From NCBI GenBank assembly GCA_017467745.1, contig JAFUKV010000100.1, positions 1 to 7,711 on the forward strand: a stretch of 7,711 nt of DNA, written 5' to 3'. Below, in pieces: positions 1-6,603 of this stretch. The position numbers were made by a program, and so were the translations under genes. A model generated the notes under the pieces. That model was not told the origin of the DNA, made no database searches, and was given only the letters and a program-made list of their open reading frames with translations. The first letter of the stretch is position 1; every line of letters begins with the position of its first letter. The DNA comes from Bacteroidaceae bacterium. Its GTDB lineage: Bacteria > Bacteroidota > Bacteroidia > Bacteroidales > CHK158-818.

Positions 1-2225
1 TGGTTCGTTGCATCGAACGACGAAGTATAATACTCTCCGTTTTTCAGCATAACTAACACTTGGTCGTCGCTGTGAAATTCGCCCAAAAAGTCTCCCCGCC
101 CGTCATAGTTAAGACGAAGAATATCCCAATCGAACCACACTTGCCGTCCCCCCAACGTAGACCCGCCTTTCTCTTTCAACGATATTTTGTGAATATCGTT
201 TTTAGTAACGATATTCCCCATAGACTGCCGTCCCTTTATAGCTATCTCGCTGAAATCCTTTTCCATCCACAACGTTTTCAAACGCGGTTTCGGCTTAAAC
301 GTGATTTTCAATCTTTCCGCCTCGCCGTTAGGGTTGGCGGAGAACCACATAACACGCGATCCGGGCTTGCCTTGCGTCAAGTCGTACTCCTTATCGCGCG
401 TAACACCCGTAACGGCAAAACGCTTGATATAACACAATCCATCTTTCCCGTCACGATAAATAACATTATATATGGTACGTTTATCGTTTTTCTTAAAGAC
501 ATCGAGATGCAAAATATTTTTGCCCACAAACATCTTGTCGCTCACCCGCACCACCTTGTATTTTCCGTCTTTGTAAAAAATAATAATATCGTCTATATCC
601 GAACAATTGCACACAAATTCGTCCTTCTTCAACCCCGTACCGATAAAGCCCTCCTCTCTATTAATATAGAGTTTTTCATTAGCCTCTACCACCTTAGTAG
701 CCTCAATGGTATCGAAACTGCGTATTTTCGTAAGGCGGGGATAAGCCGCTCCGTACTTATCTTTCAGATGCTTAAACCAATTTACGGTATAAGTTACCAT
801 GTGGTTGAGATGGTCGTCTATTTCGGTAATTTGAGTTTTGATATTACGAATCAACTCATCAGCCTTATCCGAATTGAATTTAAGTATACGGGCCATTTTG
901 ATTTCCATAAGTTTCAGAATATCTTCCCGTAACACCTCACGAATAAATTGCTCTTTATAAGGAGTCAAACGAAAATCAATATGCGCTACGGCCTCATCCA
1001 TATCGCCGCTCTCTTCAAACTGCCGGTCTTTATAAATCCGCTCTTCTATAAATATTTTTTCAAGAGAAGCGAAATGCAAGCTCTCTTCCAACTCTTTTTT
1101 CTGGATTTTAAGCTCCTGCTCCAACAAATGCAACGTATGGTCTGTATTCGATTTCAGCACATCGCTCACGGTAAGGAAATGCGGCATATCGTCCGATATA
1201 ACGCAGCAATTAGGCGATATATTGACCTCGCAATCAGTAAACGCATACAAAGCGTCTATCGTTTTGTCGCTCGACGTTCCGGGTTGCAAATGTACCAGTA
1301 TTTCCGCCTGAGCCGCCGTATTGTCATCTACCTTGCGTATCTTTATTTTTCCCTTTTCCTGCGCCTTCAAGATAGACTCTATTACCGACGATGTCGTCTT
1401 ACCATACGGAATTTCTGTAATAGCCAACGTGCGATTATCACGTTTTTCTATCGTAGCCCGCACCTTTACCGATCCGCCGCGCTCCCCGTCGTTATAACGG
1501 GAAACATCTATCCATCCCCCTGTCTGAAAATCCGGATAAAGCGCAAATTCTTCTCCTTTCAAATAAGCGATAGAAGCGTCTATCAGTTCATTAAAATTAT
1601 GCGGTAATATCTTAGAAGAAAGACCGACGGCAATACCCTCAGCCCCTTGCGTCAACAACAGAGGAAATTTCACCGGCAATGTTACCGGCTCTTTATTTCT
1701 CCCGTCGTAAGACAATTTCCATTCGGTAGTCTTGGGGTTGAATACCACTTCCAGCGCAAATTTCGACAAACGCGCCTCTATATAACGGGGAGCCGCCGCG
1801 CTATCGCCGGTAAGGATATTACCCCAGTTACCCTGTTTATCTATCAACAGCTCCTTTTGTCCCAACTGCACCAAAGCGTCGCCGATAGAAGCATCGCCGT
1901 GAGGGTGAAACTGCATGGTATGCCCCACAACATTCGCAACCTTATTATAACGCCCGTCGTCAAGCCGTTTCATAGAGTGCAATATACGACGCTGAACAGG
2001 TTTAAGACCATCATTCAAATGCGGAACCGCCCGTTCAAGTATCACATACGAGGCATAGTCAAGAAACCAATTCTGGTACATCCCCGTCAATTGATATTTC
2101 AAGTCGGGTTTAACACCATCCGGCAATTTGTAATTTGAATGACTTTCCTCGCCCAACTCATTGGCAGCCCTATCAAACGCATCATCTTCGGCAGAAAAAT
2201 CCTCCTGTTCTATATCTTCACTCAT
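1..2225 (-). CDS. parC: DNA topoisomerase IV subunit A (ParC), C-terminus cut by window edge
   Basis: This is the breakage-reunion subunit of a type IIA topoisomerase, which with ParE should decatenate daughter chromosomes. I translated the frame by hand from the ATG at 2225: 741 codons without a stop, running off the left edge. An in-frame stop at 2250-2252 and no earlier ATG fix the start. After an acidic tail of about 30 residues come YQNWFLDYASYVI, LKPVQRRIL, HPHGDASIGD (residues 107-116), QGNWGNILTGDS and AAAPRYIE, with catalytic Tyr148 at 1782-1784. Then follow the tower and coiled-coil region and, from about residue 510, beta-rich blades of the C-terminal DNA-wrapping domain, including RQSMGNIVTKND. 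I see no canonical GyrA box, and the HPHGDASIGD form is what I know from Bacteroidetes ParC rather than GyrA, so I call parC. From the family length I estimate 120-160 residues are missing. The partner parE is not in the window. Confidence 0.93.
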   Translation of the reverse strand, partial: MSEDIEQEDFSAEDDAFDRAANELGEESHSNYKLPDGVKPDLKYQLTGMYQNWFLDYASYVILERAVPHLNDGLKPVQRRILHSMKRLDDGRYNKVANVVGHTMQFHPHGDASIGDALVQLGQKELLIDKQGNWGNILTGDSAAAPRYIEARLSKFALEVVFNPKTTEWKLSYDGRNKEPVTLPVKFPLLLTQGAEGIAVGLSSKILPHNFNELIDASIAYLKGEEFALYPDFQTGGWIDVSRYNDGERGGSVKVRATIEKRDNRTLAITEIPYGKTTSSVIESILKAQEKGKIKIRKVDDNTAAQAEILVHLQPGTSSDKTIDALYAFTDCEVNISPNCCVISDDMPHFLTVSDVLKSNTDHTLHLLEQELKIQKKELEESLHFASLEKIFIEERIYKDRQFEESGDMDEAVAHIDFRLTPYKEQFIREVLREDILKLMEIKMARILKFNSDKADELIRNIKTQITEIDDHLNHMVTYTVNWFKHLKDKYGAAYPRLTKIRSFDTIEATKVVEANEKLYINREEGFIGTGLKKDEFVCNCSDIDDIIIFYKDGKYKVVRVSDKMFVGKNILHLDVFKKNDKRTIYNVIYRDGKDGLCYIKRFAVTGVTRDKEYDLTQGKPGSRVMWFSANPNGEAERLKITFKPKPRLKTLWMEKDFSEIAIKGRQSMGNIVTKNDIHKISLKEKGGSTLGGRQVWFDWDILRLNYDGRGDFLGEFHSDDQVLVMLKNGEYYTSSFDATN

Positions 2226-2277
2226 ATCGAAAACAACTTTTTTAATTTTTTATCGGCATATTCGCTATATGCACTTG

Positions 2278-2285
2278 CAAAAATA
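2278..2285 (-). promoter_or_regulatory. Probable parC promoter, Bacteroidetes -7 element
   Basis: Read on the minus strand these bases are TATTTTTG, an exact match to the Bacteroidetes primary sigma-factor -7 consensus TAnnTTTG. It lies 53 bases upstream of the parC ATG, implying a 5' leader of roughly 45 nt. The expected -33 TTG-type box is not clear: only a T-rich run (plus-strand 2298-2304) sits at about the right distance. The match is in the right place and orientation, but the region is AT-rich, so chance is possible. Confidence 0.5.
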
Positions 2286-2308
2286 CAAATTTAATCGAAA
2301 AAAATGAT

Positions 2309-2316
2309 TTACTTTG
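2309..2316 (+). promoter_or_regulatory. Possible glyS promoter, imperfect -7 element
   Basis: TTACTTTG on the plus strand matches the Bacteroidetes -7 consensus TAnnTTTG except at the second position. It lies about 88 bases before the glyS ATG, so the transcript would have a leader of about 80 nt. No convincing -33 box is visible. It is the best plus-strand candidate in the 178-bp divergent spacer, but weak alone. With the parC element at 2278-2285 it would make two back-to-back promoters about 25 bp apart. Confidence 0.25.
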
Positions 2317-2336
2317 CGGTTTATAAATCACCTTCG

Positions 2337-2354
2337 GCGGGCTGTTCTGCCTGC
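2337..2354 (+). other. Small hairpin in the glyS leader
   Basis: GCGGGC at 2337-2342 can pair with GCCTGC at 2349-2354 (six pairs, one G-U) around a six-base loop. No T tract follows, so it is not a terminator. It is a local GC-rich patch in an otherwise AT-rich spacer, and would lie in the transcribed leader of glyS. I see no T-box features (no specifier loop or conserved T-box sequence), and no function can be assigned. Confidence 0.2.
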
Positions 2355-2403
2355 ACGGAGTATAGAAAATTAGAAAATAACGAGACTGTATAGTGTAAAA
2401 AGT

Positions 2404-3948
2404 ATGGCACAAGAAGACGTTTTTAAGAAATTAGTATCTCACAGTAAAGAGTATGGATTCGTATTCCCGTCAAGCGAAATATACGATGGCTTAGCCGCCG
2501 TATACGACTATGGACAGATGGGTGTTGAACTGAAAAACAATATCAAAAAATATTGGTGGGACAGCATGGTGCTGTTGCACGAAAACGTAGTGGGCATAGA
2601 CTCGGCGATTTTTATGCACCCCACTATCTGGAAAGCGTCCGGACACGTAGATGCGTTCAACGACCCCTTGATAGACAATAAAGACTCTAAAAAACGCTAT
2701 CGTGCCGATGTTCTGATTGAAGAACAAATAGCCAAATACGACGAAAAAATCAATAAAGAGGTTGAAAAAGCGGCAAAACGTTTCGGCGATTCATTCAATG
2801 AAACGATGTTCCGTCAAACCAATCCCCGCGTATTGGAACACGCCGCCAAACGAGAAGAATTGCATACACGGTTCAGCAACGCTTTAAATGCGAATGATTT
2901 GGCAGAACTTCGTCAGATTATTTTAGACTACGACATCGTATGCCCTATCAGCGGAACAAAAAACTGGACGGAAGTACGTCAATTTAACCTGATGTTCTCT
3001 ACCGAAATGGGTTCTACCGCCGACGGCGCTATGAAAGTTTACCTTCGCCCCGAAACTGCGCAAGGTATCTTTGTAAACTACCTGAACGTACAAAAAACCG
3101 GACGCATGCGCATTCCTTTCGGTATCGCGCAAATAGGTAAAGCGTTCCGCAACGAAATCGTCGCCCGTCAATTTATTTTCCGTATGCGCGAATTCGAACA
3201 AATGGAAATGCAATTTTTCGTACGTCCGGGAGAAGAACTCGAATGGTTTAAAAAATGGAAAGCCATTCGCTTAAAATGGCATCAGGCATTAGGATTCCCC
3301 GCATCGAAATACCGGTATCACGACCACGAAAAGTTAGCGCACTACGCCAACGCCGCAACCGACATTGAATTTGAAATGCCGTTCGGATTCAAAGAAGTAG
3401 AAGGAATACACTCGCGCACAAACTTCGACTTAGGCAGCCATGAAAAATATTCCGGTAAAAAATTACAATATTTCGATCCCGAATTGAACGAATCGTACGT
3501 ACCGTATGTAATAGAAACCTCTATCGGCGTAGACCGGATGTTCCTCAGCGTAATGGCCGGTTCATACTGCGAAGAAGAACTGGAAGGCGGCGACAAACGC
3601 GTCGTTATGAAATTCCCCCCGCAGTTAGCCCCGATAAAATTAGCGGTACTGCCGTTGGTAAAAAAAGACGGACTACCCGAAAAAGCCCGCAGCATTATCG
3701 ACACCTTAAAATTCGACTTCAAATGCCAATACGACGAGAAAGACTCTATCGGCAAACGTTACCGCCGTCAAGACGCTATCGGAACGCCTTTCTGCGTAAC
3801 GGTAGACCACCAGTCGCTCGAAGACGACACCGTTACGGTTCGTTTCCGCGACACGATGGCTCAGGAACGTGTTGCTATCGCCGACTTGGCATCTATCATC
3901 GGCGAACAAGTGAGCTTGAAATCGCTATTGAAAAAAATTACCGAATAA
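2404..3948 (+). CDS. glyS: Glycyl-tRNA synthetase, single-chain (alpha2) class II type
   Basis: A cytosolic enzyme that charges tRNA-Gly with glycine using ATP. The 514-residue product is the archaeal/eukaryal-type homodimeric GlyRS, not the bacterial alpha2-beta2 GlyQ/GlyS form. Landmarks: SKEYGFVFPSSEIY (residues 14-27) and YDYGQMG near the N-terminus; an insertion at about 90-180 rich in charged residues; VRQFNLMF (191-198); RPETAQGIF (215-223); motif 2 from FRNEI (248-252) through RMREFEQMEM (260-269); motif 3 IETSIGVDRMF (370-380), with its Arg at 378; and an anticodon-binding domain from about 405 (PPQLAPIKLAVLPL to the end). The sequence CPISG (180-184) looks like a zinc-type CPxCG knuckle with the second Cys replaced by Ser; this comparison is from memory. 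The ATG at 2404 gives the expected N-terminus. The gene diverges from parC and is followed by an FKBP-like lipoprotein gene on the same strand. Some databases use glyQS for this form. Confidence 0.96.
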   Translation: MAQEDVFKKLVSHSKEYGFVFPSSEIYDGLAAVYDYGQMGVELKNNIKKYWWDSMVLLHENVVGIDSAIFMHPTIWKASGHVDAFNDPLIDNKDSKKRYRADVLIEEQIAKYDEKINKEVEKAAKRFGDSFNETMFRQTNPRVLEHAAKREELHTRFSNALNANDLAELRQIILDYDIVCPISGTKNWTEVRQFNLMFSTEMGSTADGAMKVYLRPETAQGIFVNYLNVQKTGRMRIPFGIAQIGKAFRNEIVARQFIFRMREFEQMEMQFFVRPGEELEWFKKWKAIRLKWHQALGFPASKYRYHDHEKLAHYANAATDIEFEMPFGFKEVEGIHSRTNFDLGSHEKYSGKKLQYFDPELNESYVPYVIETSIGVDRMFLSVMAGSYCEEELEGGDKRVVMKFPPQLAPIKLAVLPLVKKDGLPEKARSIIDTLKFDFKCQYDEKDSIGKRYRRQDAIGTPFCVTVDHQSLEDDTVTVRFRDTMAQERVAIADLASIIGEQVSLKSLLKKITE

Positions 3949-3969
3949 AATATAAGCGACTTTTTCAAA

Positions 3970-4018
3970 CATTATCCGTACAGTTTTCACAAACGTTTTT
4001 CGAAAAAGCAGGATAATG
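3970..4018. repeat. Nested inverted repeats between glyS and the FKBP-like gene
   Basis: CATTATCC (3970-3977) is exactly complementary to GGATAATG (4011-4018), enclosing 33 bases that contain the perfect 12-bp palindrome TTTTTCGAAAAA (3996-4007). In RNA this could form an 8-bp outer stem with a small inner hairpin. The outer arm is not followed by a T run, so this is not a standard intrinsic terminator. It may attenuate glyS read-through, protect the glyS 3' end, or be chance in AT-rich DNA. The rest of the 112-bp spacer holds no TAnnTTTG match on the plus strand, so the next gene may depend on glyS transcription. Confidence 0.4.
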
Positions 4019-4060
4019 CAAACAAACATCACTTAAAAATTAATTTAATAGACACATAAA

Positions 4061-4603
4061 ATGAAGCATTTGTTAAGTATCATAATTCTTGGTCTGACAG
4101 TATCTTTCTTCTCTTGCGCCGATGACGATGAATGGAAAGGATACAACGATTGGAGAAAACTGAACCTTGCTGATTTTGTTGAAAAAACTTCTGAAACGGT
4201 AAACGGAGAGAAAGTGTACGAAATGATTATTCCCGAATGGAATAATACCGCCTACATTTTGCGCAAACGTAACTACAAACAAGGTACGGGAACACAATCT
4301 CCTTACTTTACCAGTACGGTATCAGTAAACTACGTTATGAAAACTTTGGATGGCGAAGTTTTTGAAAGTACCGCAGACGCAGACACTTTAACCACGTTGA
4401 AAGTTAGCGATCAAATTGCAGGACTGCAAATCGCCCTCCAATACATGAAAGTGGGAGATAGCTGCGAATTTATTATTCCCGCAGACCTCGCATATTCAAG
4501 TATCATTAAATACGATATGTACGGAAACGTATTACTCCGCCCGTATTCAAATCTTACGGTAAATATCAAACTCATCGATATACCGGGATTAAACAAAGAA
4601 TAA
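4061..4603 (+). CDS. FKBP-type peptidyl-prolyl isomerase-like lipoprotein
   Basis: A 180-residue protein with a short lipoprotein signal: Lys at position 3, a hydrophobic core LLSIIILGLTV, and a lipobox ending in SFFSC with Cys19 as the lipidated residue. ADDDE follows the Cys, resembling the acidic lipoprotein export signal that sends Bacteroidetes lipoproteins to the cell surface. Residues 85-175 show an FKBP outline: VSVNYVMKTLDGEVFEST (88-103 region), LQIALQYMKVGD (122-133), CEFIIPADLAYSS (135-147) and LTVNIKLIDI (165-174). FKBPs isomerise X-Pro bonds or act as chaperones. Compared with FKBP12, the Tyr, Phe and acidic positions at 91, 101 and 102 are kept, as is Tyr145, but the pocket-floor Trp aligns with Leu122, the Gly after AY is Ser, and the late Phe aligns with Val167. 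Catalysis may be weak. It lies 112 bp after glyS, same strand, and ends before the shared terminator. Confidence 0.8.
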   Translation: MKHLLSIIILGLTVSFFSCADDDEWKGYNDWRKLNLADFVEKTSETVNGEKVYEMIIPEWNNTAYILRKRNYKQGTGTQSPYFTSTVSVNYVMKTLDGEVFESTADADTLTTLKVSDQIAGLQIALQYMKVGDSCEFIIPADLAYSSIIKYDMYGNVLLRPYSNLTVNIKLIDIPGLNKE

Positions 4604-4638
4604 TCTCCCTCTCAAGGAACACAAAAAGGGTATAACAA

Positions 4639-4686
4639 ACAAAAAAGCGGGTTGCCAATTATGGTTGAGGCAACCCGCTTTTTTGT
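4639..4686. terminator. Strong bidirectional intrinsic terminator
   Basis: The arm at 4639-4656 and the arm at 4669-4686 are perfectly complementary over 18 bp, around a 12-base loop. The core is GCGGGTTGCC / GGCAACCCGC, flanked by an A run (4641-4646) on one side and a T run (4679-4684) on the other, so a GC-rich stem with a U tract is made on either strand. It sits 36 bp after the stop of the FKBP-like gene and 18 bp beyond the stop of the minus-strand DUF4855 gene, so it should end both convergent transcripts. Confidence 0.92.
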
Positions 4687-4703
4687 ATTCAGAATTTCTA
4701 TGT

Positions 4704-5780
4704 TCAACGTTTTTCGCTTACGGCCTCCTGACGTTTTACAATAATATCGGCCATGAAACGATACAACGCCTGATCTTCCGGTTCGGTAGACTTATACAAA
4801 TCATACCACGCCGTTCCCCCCTGATAATAGGCTATATCCAAACTATCCAACACGCCGTTACGCTGAAAACCGTGCAGATAATCGTACATACGCTGGCCTC
4901 TTCCATGTTTTTTCAACGCCCGTTCATCAAACTCCATCTCCACATTCATATTGTTTTTACGGGCAAAAGCGCACGCAGTATCGATATGGTCTGAAGTAAG
5001 TTCATCCCGGAAAAAGAAATTAGGCTGAATATACGCATGTTCAAAATTAAGCGATTTCCACTCCGTATTGCCATCCGAGCCCCAATAAGGAATCCAATAA
5101 AAACCCAAATCTTTCTCTTGTATATAATCGCCTATCGGCTTAGCTATGGTACGGCTGTTGGTTGCCTCTTCCGCAATCCAGTAAAAACCGGACAATTCAA
5201 GATGTTTAGGAGCAACCGAATCGAATTTGGCAATAGCGTAATCAATATACCATTTACACGCCGCTATTCTATCCGGCACACTGTCGAAATCAAGAGATTT
5301 TCCGTCTAACTCGCCCCAATCTTTTTGTCCGGGAATCGGCTCGGGCAAACACAATACCACCCGACGTTTAAAACAAGGCGCTCCAATCTCTTTGGCAACA
5401 TCCTCAATGCAATCGTCCAATGCACAAACAGCATTTCCGGGACGCAGATAATTATTCAACAAATAAGACCACTCCTGTTTACGAGCTCCCGTCTTTTCAT
5501 AATAAGAAGCATAACAACGCCCCTTTCCGTCTTTAAATTCGAGAAACAAAAAGCCGTCGAACAACCAATGAGGTTGTTTGGCCGAATCTGTATAAACAAC
5601 ATACGGATATAACGTTTCCTTATTCCATTTGTAATTACGATGCGCTCCGCCGTCGTAAATCAATACAAGGTCACGAATACTATGCGAAGCCGACAACTCT
5701 TTCGGTTTCTGCTTCATACATGCCGGCAAAACGCTCATCAACACGCAAGACAGCATAATAAAAGGAACAAATTTTCTCAT
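4704..5780 (-). CDS. DUF4855-type lipoprotein, possible glycosidase-like fold
   Basis: A 358-residue exported lipoprotein. The N-terminus has Arg-Lys, a hydrophobic stretch and the lipobox LPAC with Cys21. The next residues (MKQKPKE) are basic, not acidic, so unlike the FKBP-like protein it lacks a surface-export signature and may stay periplasmic. The mature part contains LVLIYDGG (38-45), RVVLCLPEPIPG (140-151), LSGFYWIAEE (196-205), LGFYWIPYWGSDG (225-237), HAYIQPNFFF (248-257), VEMEFDE (280-286) and IAYYQGG (316-322). I recognise this as the DUF4855 pattern. Function is not established to my knowledge. The alternating short hydrophobic strands ending in acidic or aromatic residues (Glu204, Glu205, Glu281, Glu283) suggest a TIM-barrel glycoside hydrolase-like protein, but that is inference. 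Its start lies 23 bp after the NlpC/P60 gene stop, and it is the last gene before the terminator, so it is probably co-transcribed with mutL and the peptidase. Confidence 0.78.
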   Translation of the reverse strand: MRKFVPFIMLSCVLMSVLPACMKQKPKELSASHSIRDLVLIYDGGAHRNYKWNKETLYPYVVYTDSAKQPHWLFDGFLFLEFKDGKGRCYASYYEKTGARKQEWSYLLNNYLRPGNAVCALDDCIEDVAKEIGAPCFKRRVVLCLPEPIPGQKDWGELDGKSLDFDSVPDRIAACKWYIDYAIAKFDSVAPKHLELSGFYWIAEEATNSRTIAKPIGDYIQEKDLGFYWIPYWGSDGNTEWKSLNFEHAYIQPNFFFRDELTSDHIDTACAFARKNNMNVEMEFDERALKKHGRGQRMYDYLHGFQRNGVLDSLDIAYYQGGTAWYDLYKSTEPEDQALYRFMADIIVKRQEAVSEKR

Positions 5781-5803
5781 TGTAGTTAAGTGTTTATTAG
5801 TTA

Positions 5804-6598
5804 TTACTTTATACGGCGAACTGCCATTAACTGATGCGTATAATTATCCTTTTCCGTATAAATACCCCGATTATCAATTTTGTCTATCCGCACACATCCC
5901 GAAGCATGTATAATGGTACGGGGCGAAATTAAAATCCCGACATGCGACGCTTTTCCTCCGGGACGCCCAAAAAAAGCCAGATCACCCGGCAACGAATCTT
6001 CTAATGAGAGAATTTCCTTGCCTTTAAGAGCCTGTTGCCAAGCATCACGAGGCAACACAACGTCATTTATATTATAAACCAACTGTACAAATCCGGAACA
6101 ATCTATACCCATAAAATTCCGTCCACCCCACAAATAAGGGGTATTGACAAGTTGATAAGCTGTACGGACACACTGTTCTGACGAGTGCCACCAAGTTGCG
6201 CCCAATTCTCCTCGTTCTAAAATATAATGTCGATTTCCGAACTCAAACCTTCCGCAATCTTCCTGATAATCGGGAATACGGCTTCCCATAGGAAGATACA
6301 GCGAGCAATTGTCTGATGAGGGAGAAGAAAAAGAAGCGAAAGCCGATTTAACAATCGGCCGGTTTTTATATGCCGCTCCGCTGAACGACAAAAGAGACGG
6401 GCGCACCGTTTTTCGGTCTATCCATCCGCAATATCCGTCGGCAGTCTCTACTTCGAACCACTTTTCCGTCGCAGATACCACTCCGGCTATCTCCCCGAAG
6501 AGCATCTGGCTAACCATCTCCGCGCGTTCTTCGGCCTTATCCCGCATCGGGACAACCGGCACGCAAGCCTCTACAAAAGTAATATCCACATCCGCCAT
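5804..6598 (-). CDS. NlpC/P60 (C40) cysteine peptidase with SH3b-like N-terminus
   Basis: The 264-residue product has a C-terminal NlpC/P60 domain (about 138-264): TPYLWGGR (153-160), GIDCSGF with nucleophile Cys167, ASHVGI with His219, and IIHASG with His231 as the third catalytic residue; LPGDLAFFG (203-211) is also typical. Residues 20-65 (LFGEIAGVV, WFEVETADGYCGWID) look like one bacterial SH3 domain, and about 85-130 may hold a second. This arrangement matches the YkfC / dipeptidyl-peptidase VI type, which cuts the gamma-D-Glu to diamino-acid bond of muropeptides with a free N-terminal L-Ala. No signal peptide or lipobox is visible, so I infer a cytoplasmic enzyme that recycles imported wall peptides. 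The ATG at 6598 is 5 bp past the mutL stop, indicating translational coupling; the DUF4855 gene follows 23 bp downstream. The substrate is inferred from family knowledge. Confidence 0.9.
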   Translation of the reverse strand: MADVDITFVEACVPVVPMRDKAEERAEMVSQMLFGEIAGVVSATEKWFEVETADGYCGWIDRKTVRPSLLSFSGAAYKNRPIVKSAFASFSSPSSDNCSLYLPMGSRIPDYQEDCGRFEFGNRHYILERGELGATWWHSSEQCVRTAYQLVNTPYLWGGRNFMGIDCSGFVQLVYNINDVVLPRDAWQQALKGKEILSLEDSLPGDLAFFGRPGGKASHVGILISPRTIIHASGCVRIDKIDNRGIYTEKDNYTHQLMAVRRIK

Positions 6599-6603
6599 TT
6601 ATT

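Noticed and set aside
60..2138. Long plus-strand open frames (290, 219 and 163 codons) opposite parC
   Set aside because: They lie antisense to a continuous, clearly recognisable ParC reading frame, have low-complexity Phe/Ile/Arg-rich products with no recognisable domain, and are explained by the codon use of the opposite strand.
2226..2403. T-box, other riboswitch or leader peptide upstream of glyS
   Set aside because: Only one small hairpin is visible, with no terminator-like element, no conserved T-box sequence and no short ORF with a Gly run.
3723..4016. 97-codon plus-strand frame overlapping the 3' end of glyS
   Set aside because: It is an Arg-rich out-of-frame reading of the GlyRS anticodon-binding domain; most of its length is inside glyS and it has no start context or homology I can recognise.
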